Assembly (NCBI GenBank): GCA_944389985.1
Contig: CALXON010000167.1
Span: 1-10,854 of the forward strand
DNA: 10,854 bases
DNA from: an uncultured Spirochaetaceae bacterium
GTDB lineage: Bacteria > Spirochaetota > Spirochaetia > Sphaerochaetales > Sphaerochaetaceae
Direction: 5' to 3'
The notes beneath the pieces were generated by a model. That model worked only from the letters and a program-made list of their open reading frames with translations, had not been told where the DNA came from and made no database searches. Positions 1-5,744 of this stretch are shown piece after piece. The stretch's first letter is position 1, and each line of letters begins with the position of its first letter. The position numbers were made by a program, and so were the translations under genes.

Positions 1-668
1 GTAAGATCAGCTACTCCCTCACCTGTGATCTCTGCTTTATCATCTGATTCAAGCCAGATTGCAGGAACAGAATCATCTGTGCAGCTTATTTCTGTACCGG
101 CATTTACTGTGAGAGTTCCCTTCCTAAGATCTCCTGTATTTGCCTTATCCACACCGATACCACCGAAAGCATTTCCGCTTACATCGATCTTGCCTTTGAC
201 TGTAACCGTAGAGCTGTTTACCTGAATACCAGCATTGGCAGATGTAACGGTAATATCCTCGAGTGTCACTCCGGTTGCATTGTAAACCTTGATGCCAAAC
301 TCACCTTCATTCCATTTATCGCCATACTTTGCAGAAACACCGGATACATTGAGATTGCTGATTGTCACATCATTTGCAGTAACAAGGATGATAGCCTTCT
401 CTCCTGCTGTACCGTCTGTTGTCACATCGCGGGAAATAGTCTTTCCGTTTCCGTTGATGGTCACATTCGCTTTTGCTATTGTGATCTGAGCTGTAGCCTT
501 TATGTCATTTGCAAGGTAATAAGTCTCACCTGCCTCAAGTTTAGCAAACTGGCTTTCCTCTGTAATGGCTGTTCCAGCTGGAGCCGGAGTGTCATTACTG
601 CAGGAAGCAAAGCCGAAAAGAACGATTGCAGCAATTGCAATCACGAGAACAGATTTAGTTAATTTCAT
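1..668 (-). CDS. Secreted lipoprotein with beta-helix-like repeats (C-terminus outside window)
   Basis: The frame opens at ATG 668 and stays open to the left edge, giving 222 residues with no stop. The N-terminus is a lipoprotein signal peptide: K at 2 and 5, a hydrophobic stretch at about 7-20, then F-A-S-C with the putative lipidated Cys at residue 23. Phe at -3 is a relaxed lipobox of the kind accepted in spirochaetes. From about residue 55 the chain repeats short strands rich in V/I, T, N and G (for example VTINGNGKTI, VTISNLNVSG, VTLEDITVTSANAGIQV), typical of right-handed parallel beta-helix or pectate-lyase-like proteins. No catalytic residues are recognised. A good Shine-Dalgarno (AGGAGAGG) lies just upstream. 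The likely location is membrane-anchored, in the periplasm or at the cell surface; binding or adhesion is only a guess. The gene looks monocistronic at its 5' end, with its own promoter. Confidence 0.8.
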   Translation of the reverse strand, partial: MKLTKSVLVIAIAAIVLFGFASCSNDTPAPAGTAITEESQFAKLEAGETYYLANDIKATAQITIAKANVTINGNGKTISRDVTTDGTAGEKAIILVTANDVTISNLNVSGVSAKYGDKWNEGEFGIKVYNATGVTLEDITVTSANAGIQVNSSTVTVKGKIDVSGNAFGGIGVDKANTGDLRKGTLTVNAGTEISCTDDSVPAIWLESDDKAEITGEGVADL

Positions 669-680
669 CGTTCCTCTCCT

Positions 681-792
681 AATATCAATGTTGGTTATAT
701 AATACCCTCCCATTTTGATAACTGTCAATTTAATTTATCAGATATTAATAAAAAGGGAGGGTAGTTTTTTGATTGATATTCAAGACCCTCCC
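681..792. repeat. Nested inverted repeats around the lipoprotein promoter
   Basis: Three pairs of arms are arranged around a centre near 730. AATATCAAT (681-689) is inverted at 772-780. TACCCTCCC (703-711) is inverted at 755-763, and both copies continue into TTTT after one mismatched base. TGATAA (716-721) is inverted at 735-740. A third copy of ACCCTCCC lies at 785-792, in the orientation of the first. The -35 box lies between the arms and the -10 starts in the left arm. This could be an array of regulator sites, a small palindromic element, or an invertible segment; the sequence alone does not decide. Confidence 0.6.
699..728 (-). promoter_or_regulatory. Sigma70-type promoter of the lipoprotein gene
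   Basis: On the minus strand a perfect -35 TTGACA (728-723) is followed by an 18-nt spacer and a -10 TATTAT (704-699, 5 of 6 consensus). A start near A692 would leave a leader of about 24 nt that carries the AGGAGAGG ribosome site before ATG 668. One copy of the GGGAGGGT repeat occupies the end of the spacer and the first base of the -10 (711-704), so anything bound there would compete directly with RNA polymerase. Confidence 0.65.
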
Positions 793-934
793 TGTTGCAT
801 GCGAATATTACCCTGAAATCTGACAGCTTACGGATGGTTCTGGAAACGTATGGGAGCTAACAGAATTTAAGAGCAAACAAATAATTTCTCTTTCTTTCTT
901 GATATAAATATTGAATAATTATGGATGTAACGTT

Positions 935-960
935 ATTGTGTATTCGTTGTTTTACACAAT
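935..960. repeat. Dyad ATTGTGTA/TACACAAT
   Basis: ATTGTGTA (935-942) and TACACAAT (953-960) form a perfect 8-bp inverted repeat with a 10-nt spacer. It is the outermost of three dyads downstream of argS. Its TTGTGTA half-sites resemble a regulator-binding dyad as much as an RNA hairpin; no gene start is close by, so its role is unclear. Confidence 0.4.
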
Positions 961-963
961 GTA

Positions 964-984
964 AGCCGCCCTCTTCAGGCGGCT
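964..984 (-). terminator. Candidate terminator of the birA-argS transcript
   Basis: AGCCGCC (964-970) pairs with GGCGGCT (978-984) around a 7-nt loop, giving a compact GC-rich stem of 7 bp. In the minus-strand transcript the stem is followed by UUACAUUG, which is only weakly U-rich, so efficiency is uncertain. It lies about 55 nt after the argS stop codon, the expected place for a 3' end. Confidence 0.45.
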
Positions 985-995
985 CAGGCATTCCT

Positions 996-1033
996 TAGAA
1001 GGCGTGGCATATCTTCCAGTGTCACGCCTTCTA
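996..1033 (-). terminator. 11-bp hairpin directly after argS
   Basis: TAGAAGGCGTG (996-1006) pairs perfectly with CACGCCTTCTA (1023-1033), with a 16-nt loop. It begins 7 nt after the argS stop. On the minus strand it is followed by AAGGAATGCC, with no U-tract, so it is probably a 3'-end stabiliser or half of a tandem termination structure rather than a classic intrinsic terminator. Confidence 0.4.
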
Positions 1034-1039
1034 CTTTTC

Positions 1040-2824
1040 TCACATGGATTCAAGGAATGGAATACCGATAAGTCTGAAGCCGTTCTTCATGACAGTGAGC
1101 ACGGACGAGATAAGCCTGATGCGTGTGACGACAAGCTCCTTCGTCTCAGCTTTGAGAATCTGATTGTCATGATAGTAATGGCTGAATGTCTTCGCGATCT
1201 CATACAGAGTTGCAGTTATGACAGACGGATCGTATGTGGATGCAGCCTTCCTGACATTGTCAGGGAACTCTGCGATTGCCTTCAGGAGAATCTTCTCGTC
1301 CTCGTTTGAGAGAAGTCTGCCATCGGCCTCCACCCCGCTATACTCCGATGCATCGAACTTGCGGAGAATTGATGAGATACGGGCACATGTATACTGGAGA
1401 TACGGACCTGTGTTACCGCTGAAGGCAATTGATTCCTTGGGGTTGAAGATCATGTCACGCTGCGGCTGGACCTGAAGAAGGTAGTAATTGAGAGCTCCGA
1501 GAGCGATCTTCCTCGCTGTCTCCTTCACATCGCCTACCTCACTCTCACGTCCCTTCTCGATGATTTCATTCTCAGCAAGTCTGGAAAGCTCCTCAAGCAG
1601 GTCATCGGCATCGACTACAGTACCCTCACGGCTCTTCATCTTTCCCTCAGGAAGATTGACCATGCCGTATGAGAGGTGATGAAGCTCATCAGCCCAGTCA
1701 TAACCGAGCATCTTCAGGACATAGAAGAGAACCTTGAAGTGGTAGTTCTGCTCAGATGCGACAACGTAGATGAGACTGTCGAAAGGCCAGTCCTCATGGC
1801 GGGTCACAGCTGTTCCGATATCCTGCGTGATGTACAATGTAGTTCCGTCACGTCTGAGAAGGACCTTCTTGTCCAGACCGATGGAGGCAAGGTCGATCTG
1901 CACAGATCCGTCCTCCTCCTTCTGGAACACACCCATATCGAGGCCTCTCATCACCTGATCACGTCCGAGCTTGTATGTATTGCTCTCATAGTAAAGCTTG
2001 TCGAACGAGATTCCCATGTTCCTGTAGCTCTCGAAAAGACCATCAAGCGTCCACTTGTTCATCTTCTCCCAGAGAGCCCTGACCTCAGGATCACCGTTCT
2101 CCCAGTCGCGGAGCATGGCCTGTGCCTTCTCATCAGGATCTATGAAGGACGGGTCATTGACAATGTCAGGATTGGCCTTCTTGGCCTCCTCAGCCTCCTT
2201 CTCCCACTGTGCGAACCTCACATAGTATCTACCGACAAAGTGGTCTCCCTTCTCTCCTGTGGATTCAGGTGTCTCACCATTACCGAACATCTTGTATGCA
2301 AGCATCGACTTCGAGATATGAACACCACGGTTGTTGATGAGATTGACCTTCATCACCTCGGCACCCGTGGCCTTGATCAGGGCAGAGACAGCCTCACCCA
2401 GAGAGTCATTGCGCATATGTCCAAGATGAAGAGGCTTGTTGGTGTTCGGACAGGAGAACTCGACCATCACCTTCCCGCCTTTACCGTCCACGGACTTTCC
2501 GTAATCATCACTGGCGCTCTCCGCCCTCTCCAGGATCTTGTCTGCAAGCATCGGAATGTCAAACCGGACATTCAGATAAGGGCCTGCAGGAAGCATCTCA
2601 CCTTCCGGATGGCTGTCCCTGAGTTTCTCCATCACCTCTGTAGCGATGGCTGCAGGAGCTTTGTGAAGCATCTTCGCATATGGAAACATCGGGAACGCGA
2701 CATCTCCCATATCACTTCTGGGAGGAAGTCCCATTGAAAGTTCAGGAATATCATCAGAGGAAGCCATCTCCCTCAGTACCGACTCTATAGCCTTCTTCCA
2801 GGCATTCTTCAGCTCATTAAGCAT
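1040..2824 (-). CDS. argS: Arginyl-tRNA synthetase
   Basis: This class I enzyme charges tRNA-Arg with arginine in the cytoplasm, using ATP. The 594 residues match the usual family length. The N-terminal Add1-type tRNA-recognition domain covers about 1-110. The HIGH signature is HLGH at 133-136 within PNTNKPLHLGHMRND, and the KMSK-equivalent loop is GKMKSREGTVV at about 394-404. The Rossmann-fold residues around VVASEQNYHFK (354-364) precede an all-helical anticodon-binding domain ending in RLIGIPFLESM, equivalent to the common LGI-PERM ending. ATG 2824 is preceded by GGAG (2834-2831) at good spacing. It starts 34 bp after the birA stop with no promoter seen between them, so the two are probably one transcript. 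Hairpins follow the stop codon. Confidence 0.97.
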   Translation of the reverse strand: MLNELKNAWKKAIESVLREMASSDDIPELSMGLPPRSDMGDVAFPMFPYAKMLHKAPAAIATEVMEKLRDSHPEGEMLPAGPYLNVRFDIPMLADKILERAESASDDYGKSVDGKGGKVMVEFSCPNTNKPLHLGHMRNDSLGEAVSALIKATGAEVMKVNLINNRGVHISKSMLAYKMFGNGETPESTGEKGDHFVGRYYVRFAQWEKEAEEAKKANPDIVNDPSFIDPDEKAQAMLRDWENGDPEVRALWEKMNKWTLDGLFESYRNMGISFDKLYYESNTYKLGRDQVMRGLDMGVFQKEEDGSVQIDLASIGLDKKVLLRRDGTTLYITQDIGTAVTRHEDWPFDSLIYVVASEQNYHFKVLFYVLKMLGYDWADELHHLSYGMVNLPEGKMKSREGTVVDADDLLEELSRLAENEIIEKGRESEVGDVKETARKIALGALNYYLLQVQPQRDMIFNPKESIAFSGNTGPYLQYTCARISSILRKFDASEYSGVEADGRLLSNEDEKILLKAIAEFPDNVRKAASTYDPSVITATLYEIAKTFSHYYHDNQILKAETKELVVTRIRLISSVLTVMKNGFRLIGIPFLESM

Positions 2825-2858
2825 AGTTATCTCCGTATCCAGACTTTATATAAATGTA

Positions 2859-3800
2859 TCAAATGCGTAAAGTGACCTCTCCTGAGGAAAGGGCCTCTTC
2901 CCTTCCGTCAGGATACCGGACAAGAAGGTGGCCATTGTCATCGACACCATATGCAGTCGCAGGCCACTCCCCCTTTCCGGGTTTTATCACGGTGATGTCC
3001 CTTCCTATGATGAAGCACCGTCTTCTGTACTCATCCATGAAGTCAGTGCCCTGGATCCTCACAAGATTATCTGCAACCCTCGCCGCAAGCTCTGCCCGTG
3101 TCACTGGGGATTTACCCTCAGGAAAAAGGAATCCCAGCTTGCCAGAAAGCTCTGCAGGGATATCCTCATCATTTCCGGAAAGATTTATTCCGATACCAAT
3201 GATGATCTGATCAAGTCCCCCCAGCTCCATGTTCACGATTCCCTCAGTGAGGATCCCGACGATCTTCCTGCCGGATGAGTAGATATCATTGACCCACTTT
3301 ATCGAACATTCCTTTCCTGTGAGTGACTCTATGGCATCCGCAGTCGCGATCGAAGCAGAGATCGTGAAGAGATCTGGATTAGGAACATCGCTTCCGTTAA
3401 GGACGACGGACATGTATATCCCGCCGGAAGGAGAGAAGAACGAACGTCCGAGGCGGCCTCTGCCTCCGGTCTGTCTTCCTGCAACGACGGCAAAAGGAGC
3501 CTTCACTCCATTGTTTATCTCCTTCTTCGATTCTATGAATGTGCTCTGACACTCGGGAAAGTAGAACACTGGCATGCTGAATGTCTTTGAGAGAACAGCA
3601 TCAGAGAGCACATCGGTGACGGAAAGGCTGTACCCGTTTCCTTTGGACACCTCAATCTCATACCCTTCTGCGGAAAGAGCCTGCACGCTCTTCGACACAG
3701 CCATCCTCGAACAGGAGAGCCTGTCAGCCATTTCCTGTCCTGATACAATTTTTCCACTGCTTTCCAGAAGTATGGACAGCACACCATCTTTTACGGACAT
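2859..3800 (-). CDS. birA: Bifunctional biotin-protein ligase / repressor
   Basis: It activates biotin to biotinyl-5'-AMP and transfers it to a lysine of biotin carboxyl-carrier proteins. The N-terminal helix-turn-helix (about 1-62, with SGQEMADRLSCSRMAVSKSVQAL) suggests it also represses biotin genes, as in Escherichia coli. The catalytic core has the adenylate-binding loop GRGRLGR at 113-119 and KWVNDI at 168-173; the small C-terminal beta domain covers about 265-313. I start at ATG 3800 (313 residues) because alignment to the BirA helix-turn-helix begins there. An in-frame TTG at 3836 would add 12 residues but has no ribosome site and would cover the promoter. No Shine-Dalgarno precedes ATG 3800 either. 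No biotin synthesis or transport gene is present in the window. Confidence 0.93.
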   Translation of the reverse strand: MSVKDGVLSILLESSGKIVSGQEMADRLSCSRMAVSKSVQALSAEGYEIEVSKGNGYSLSVTDVLSDAVLSKTFSMPVFYFPECQSTFIESKKEINNGVKAPFAVVAGRQTGGRGRLGRSFFSPSGGIYMSVVLNGSDVPNPDLFTISASIATADAIESLTGKECSIKWVNDIYSSGRKIVGILTEGIVNMELGGLDQIIIGIGINLSGNDEDIPAELSGKLGFLFPEGKSPVTRAELAARVADNLVRIQGTDFMDEYRRRCFIIGRDITVIKPGKGEWPATAYGVDDNGHLLVRYPDGREEALSSGEVTLRI

Positions 3801-3806
3801 ATTCCG

Positions 3807-3836
3807 ATTATAACCAATACCGTATGTGGCATACAA
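3807..3836 (-). promoter_or_regulatory. birA promoter, possibly giving a leaderless mRNA
   Basis: A perfect -10 TATAAT lies at 3812-3807 with a weaker -35 TTGTAT at 3836-3831 (18-nt spacer). Only 6 nt separate the -10 from ATG 3800, so transcription would start at or beside the A of the start codon. Within the spacer is a 13-bp dyad, GTATG-TGG-CATAC on the plus strand (3822-3834), placed where a repressor could block polymerase. Confidence 0.5.
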
Positions 3837-3844
3837 ATATACAT

Positions 3845-3858
3845 ATAGATATATCTAT
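3845..3858. repeat. 14-bp perfect palindrome between higA and birA
   Basis: ATAGATATATCTAT is fully self-complementary. It lies just upstream of the birA -35 and just beyond the higA stop. It could be a regulator site for birA or simply AT-rich sequence; no U-tract suggests a terminator for higBA. Confidence 0.35.
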
Positions 3859-3872
3859 CCTGTCCATGTCAT

Positions 3873-4952
3873 TTAAATTGCAGGCCTTATGCTGTATCTC
3901 TGTCTTAATGATTTCGTCTCCCAGTCATCAAACCTGAGAAAATGATCATTCTGTAGACGTCCTACTACAATTGCGGGATCACGTCCGATCTGAAGTGAGA
4001 AATTCTTAATTGAATCAACATCAAAATTTCCCTTGAGGATAAACTCATGATATTTTTCCGGAGGGATCAGACTGTCCTGTGCAAATCTGTCGGCAATTTC
4101 CTCCTCTTCACCTGTCTCGTTCTCAAATGAAATACCGAAATCTCCGTTCATAATATGTCCTATCTCATGAAAGAGAGTGAACCAGAATGTATCCGAATAC
4201 TGTCTTCTATCATTGACCATCAGAAGAATATTGTCGCCTAACCTTTTTGTCGCTCCATTTGTCCTGGATCCTTTAATATTTGGAAGAACAATGAACTTTA
4301 CACCAGCTTCCAAAAATGAGTTGTAAACCAATCGATAGAATTCATCATGTCTGTCCGTCAATGTCAGAGCATAATTAAAAGCTTCTTGAAATTTTTTTCT
4401 GTCGAACTTCGGCGCTTCAATCTTCAGAGCTTCATTCACAGCGATCTGAACCATTGTATTGGCTTTGACAATGTTTGCTTCAGTCATATCAGTAGCAGAT
4501 GATCTGAAGCTTACAGCAAGATTCTTTTTTGCCAATACTGAAAGTGTTGATACATCTAGAAACTTTCTTACAACAGTAATCTGCTTATTGATCTGTCGAG
4601 GCAAAGCAGGAAAATTAAAATTATCGACAAAATACTTATAATCAAGATGATTGAAGATTTTACGTTCTTTCTCTAATTCTTTCTCATAATCAAATTCAGC
4701 CATCAATGCATCATAATTACTCTGCAGATTAAGCCAATAATTAATACTGGTACCAAGCATCCTGGACAGCTTCATAGCCATATCAACGGATAATCTCTGT
4801 TCTCCTTTAAGTAAATCTGAGAGATTTTTGGGTGTTGTATCGAGTCTTTTAGCAAAATCTTCCTGAGTAAGTCCGCTCTGTTCAATAATCTCTTCAATAT
4901 AATAGGCAGGATGAAAAGCAATCCTTCCGTCAAATTCAATATATTTACTCAT
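3873..4952 (-). CDS. higA: HigA-family antitoxin fused to an ImmA/IrrE-type metallopeptidase domain
   Basis: The 359 residues have two parts. The N-terminus (about 10-80) is a HigA/XRE helix-turn-helix: HPAYYIEEIIEQSGLTQEDFAKRL, then TPKNLSDLLKGEQRLSVDMAMKLSRMLGTSINYWLNLQ. The C-terminus (about 200-300) is ImmA/IrrE-like (DUF955), with zinc motif HEIGH at 262-266 and a downstream acidic EEEIADRFA (283-291) supplying the likely third ligand. Classical HigA is only about 100 residues, so this is the long fused form. It should neutralise HigB, repress the operon through the palindrome upstream of higB, and possibly undergo or perform proteolysis; the last point is inference. It overlaps higB by 8 bp and has a near-perfect Shine-Dalgarno. 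Base composition is distinctly AT-rich relative to its neighbours. Confidence 0.85.
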   Translation of the reverse strand: MSKYIEFDGRIAFHPAYYIEEIIEQSGLTQEDFAKRLDTTPKNLSDLLKGEQRLSVDMAMKLSRMLGTSINYWLNLQSNYDALMAEFDYEKELEKERKIFNHLDYKYFVDNFNFPALPRQINKQITVVRKFLDVSTLSVLAKKNLAVSFRSSATDMTEANIVKANTMVQIAVNEALKIEAPKFDRKKFQEAFNYALTLTDRHDEFYRLVYNSFLEAGVKFIVLPNIKGSRTNGATKRLGDNILLMVNDRRQYSDTFWFTLFHEIGHIMNGDFGISFENETGEEEEIADRFAQDSLIPPEKYHEFILKGNFDVDSIKNFSLQIGRDPAIVVGRLQNDHFLRFDDWETKSLRQRYSIRPAI

Positions 4953-5316
4953 AATGCTTGCTCACCTCCTTTATACCTACAGTTCTTACACTTGATGCAA
5001 TCTCATCAATATTACATGGATCATACGGCTCTTCCATTTCATTCAACGGCTGTATGATCAGGCGCCATGGTTCCCTTATTGTCTTCACATCTATTGCAAA
5101 ATAGCCTTCAAGGTTTCTTTTGTTCTTGTGGTGAAGATTATGAAACCTGAAAACTCTCTGATTGATAATATCCTTGATTGTATCGGCACTAGTAATTGCA
5201 TTTATCCGAGACAGTAAACTTATTGCCATCATCCTATCTCCTCCAAAGAACTTGCAAGCTTCTTTCAAATCAGTGCATACTCGCTCGGTCTTCAAGGTTT
5301 CATAGATAATTTTCAC
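4945..5316 (-). CDS. higB: HigB-type toxin of a type II toxin-antitoxin system (RelE fold)
   Basis: HigB toxins are ribosome-dependent mRNA endonucleases that arrest translation. The 123 residues have the family's plan: an N-terminal helical part (DLKEACKFFGGDRMMAISLLSRINA), a basic strand-turn segment (RFHNLHHKNKRNLEGYFAIDV, about 57-77) and REPWRLIIQP (81-90), the core beta-strand of RelE/HigB folds. Basic and histidine residues around 57-70, with R81 and R85, are candidates for RNA binding and cleavage. The start is GTG 5316; the nearest upstream ATG is followed at once by a stop. It is the first gene of the higBA operon (toxin first, as in other higBA loci) and overlaps higA by 8 bp. Its base composition is AT-rich like higA. 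Length is slightly above the usual 90-110 residues. Confidence 0.82.
   Translation of the reverse strand: MKIIYETLKTERVCTDLKEACKFFGGDRMMAISLLSRINAITSADTIKDIINQRVFRFHNLHHKNKRNLEGYFAIDVKTIREPWRLIIQPLNEMEEPYDPCNIDEIASSVRTVGIKEVSKHYE
4962..4972 (-). promoter_or_regulatory. Strong Shine-Dalgarno for higA inside the end of higB
   Basis: The mRNA reads AAAGGAGGTGA, an extended perfect complement of the 16S rRNA tail, ending 9 nt before ATG 4952. It lies within the last codons of higB. higB itself starts with GTG and shows no clear ribosome site, so translation should favour the antitoxin. Confidence 0.75.
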
Positions 5317-5337
5317 ATCTACCAGCCTTACATTCAG

Positions 5338-5387
5338 ATTACCTATCAGGTAATTTATATTGTGTCTAAAGAAAAGGACTCTGTCAA
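5338..5387 (-). promoter_or_regulatory. higBA promoter with 17-bp palindromic operator
   Basis: On the minus strand a perfect -35 TTGACA (5387-5382), a 17-nt spacer and a -10 CACAAT (5364-5359, 4 of 6) predict a start near 5352. Exactly there lies ATTACCT-ATC-AGGTAAT (5338-5354), a perfect 7-bp inverted repeat with a 3-nt spacer. A dyad over the start site of a toxin-antitoxin operon is the expected place for autorepression by the antitoxin. Confidence 0.65.
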
Positions 5388-5421
5388 TTACTATAATTAT
5401 TTCAGCATTTTTCCCCAGACC

Positions 5422-5694
5422 TCAAAATCTCAGAAAGAAAGCTTTTCCGGAGACAGTCTTCTTCTCTCCCTTCTCCGTCAGTTCTGCAGTATTGAGAAGA
5501 TTGCCTGATGATGAGCTGTCACAGAATGAGACATACACGCCGGTGATATACCCTTCCCTGAGAGCCTCTGTCACGAGCATGACATACTCTTCTTGAGACA
5601 AACCTAAACTTGCCGCATCAGGATGTTTTCCCTTTTTCAGAAGCCTGAGCATTCTCTCCATCGCACTCTTTGCCATGGAATAATTGTACTTCAT
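5422..5694 (-). CDS. Small YjcQ-like winged-helix protein
   Basis: With ATG 5694 the product is 90 residues. The segment MERMLRLLKKGKHPDAASLGLSQEEYVMLVTEALREGYITGVYV, followed by a variable loop and AELTEKGEKK, resembles the YjcQ family: a helix, a short spaced helix pair, then a beta wing and 'LTEKGE'. This suggests a small winged-helix fold. The family's function is unknown and members often occur in phage-related or accessory DNA. The start is uncertain: no Shine-Dalgarno precedes ATG 5694, and the in-frame ATGs at 5676 and 5661 are alternatives, the last preceded by a weak AAAGAG. It is divergent from cysE and lies upstream of higBA on the same strand, separated from it by the higBA promoter. 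Confidence 0.6.
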   Translation of the reverse strand: MKYNYSMAKSAMERMLRLLKKGKHPDAASLGLSQEEYVMLVTEALREGYITGVYVSFCDSSSSGNLLNTAELTEKGEKKTVSGKAFFLRF

Positions 5695-5699
5695 ATACA
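5670..5699 (+). promoter_or_regulatory. Candidate cysE promoter
   Basis: TTGCCA (5670-5675, 5 of 6) and TATACA (5694-5699) are separated by 18 nt, predicting a start near 5706 and a leader of about 32 nt. The leader holds the short dyad CTGAAT/ATTCAG (5713-5718 and 5730-5735) immediately before ATG 5738, which could be an operator or a hairpin masking initiation. No T-box, SAM or other riboswitch would fit in so short a leader. Confidence 0.35.
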
Positions 5700-5716
5700 A
5701 GCTTGGAGAATGCTGA

Positions 5717-5744
5717 ATTATAGGCTACGATTCAGATATGTACA
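5717..5744 (-). promoter_or_regulatory. Promoter of the YjcQ-like gene
   Basis: A perfect -10 TATAAT (5722-5717) has a -35-like TGTACA (5744-5739, 4 of 6) at a 16-nt spacing. The predicted start near 5710 leaves about 16 nt before ATG 5694. The -35 box overlaps the cysE start codon, so the two divergent promoters interlock. Confidence 0.5.

Larger units (their letters stand above)
669..1039. other. Intergenic region between argS end and lipoprotein gene
   Basis: This 371-bp stretch has no convincing gene. The left third (669-792) carries the leader, promoter and inverted repeats of the lipoprotein gene. The right third (935-1033) carries three dyads that follow the argS stop. Between them, about 793-934, is AT-rich DNA in which I see no open frame with a ribosome site, no RNA-gene fold and no repeat. 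Confidence 0.6.

Noticed and set aside
25..489. Short plus-strand open frames near the left edge
   Set aside because: They lie opposite the lipoprotein gene, which has a signal peptide, ribosome site and promoter on the minus strand.
704..792. CRISPR-like or iteron origin repeats from the three ACCCTCCC copies
   Set aside because: Only three short copies in mixed orientation, with unequal spacing and no spacer structure, replication gene or DnaA boxes seen.
1676..2737. 353-residue open frame on the plus strand, antisense to argS
   Set aside because: It lies wholly inside argS, shows no recognisable domain, and is explained by the codon bias of the real gene on the other strand.
3801..3836. 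N-terminal extension of BirA from TTG 3836
   Set aside because: The extra 12 residues fall outside the BirA helix-turn-helix alignment, overlap the best promoter and lack a ribosome site.
5700..5737. Riboswitch or T-box in front of cysE
   Set aside because: The gap is under 50 bp and contains no specifier-like or conserved aptamer structure.
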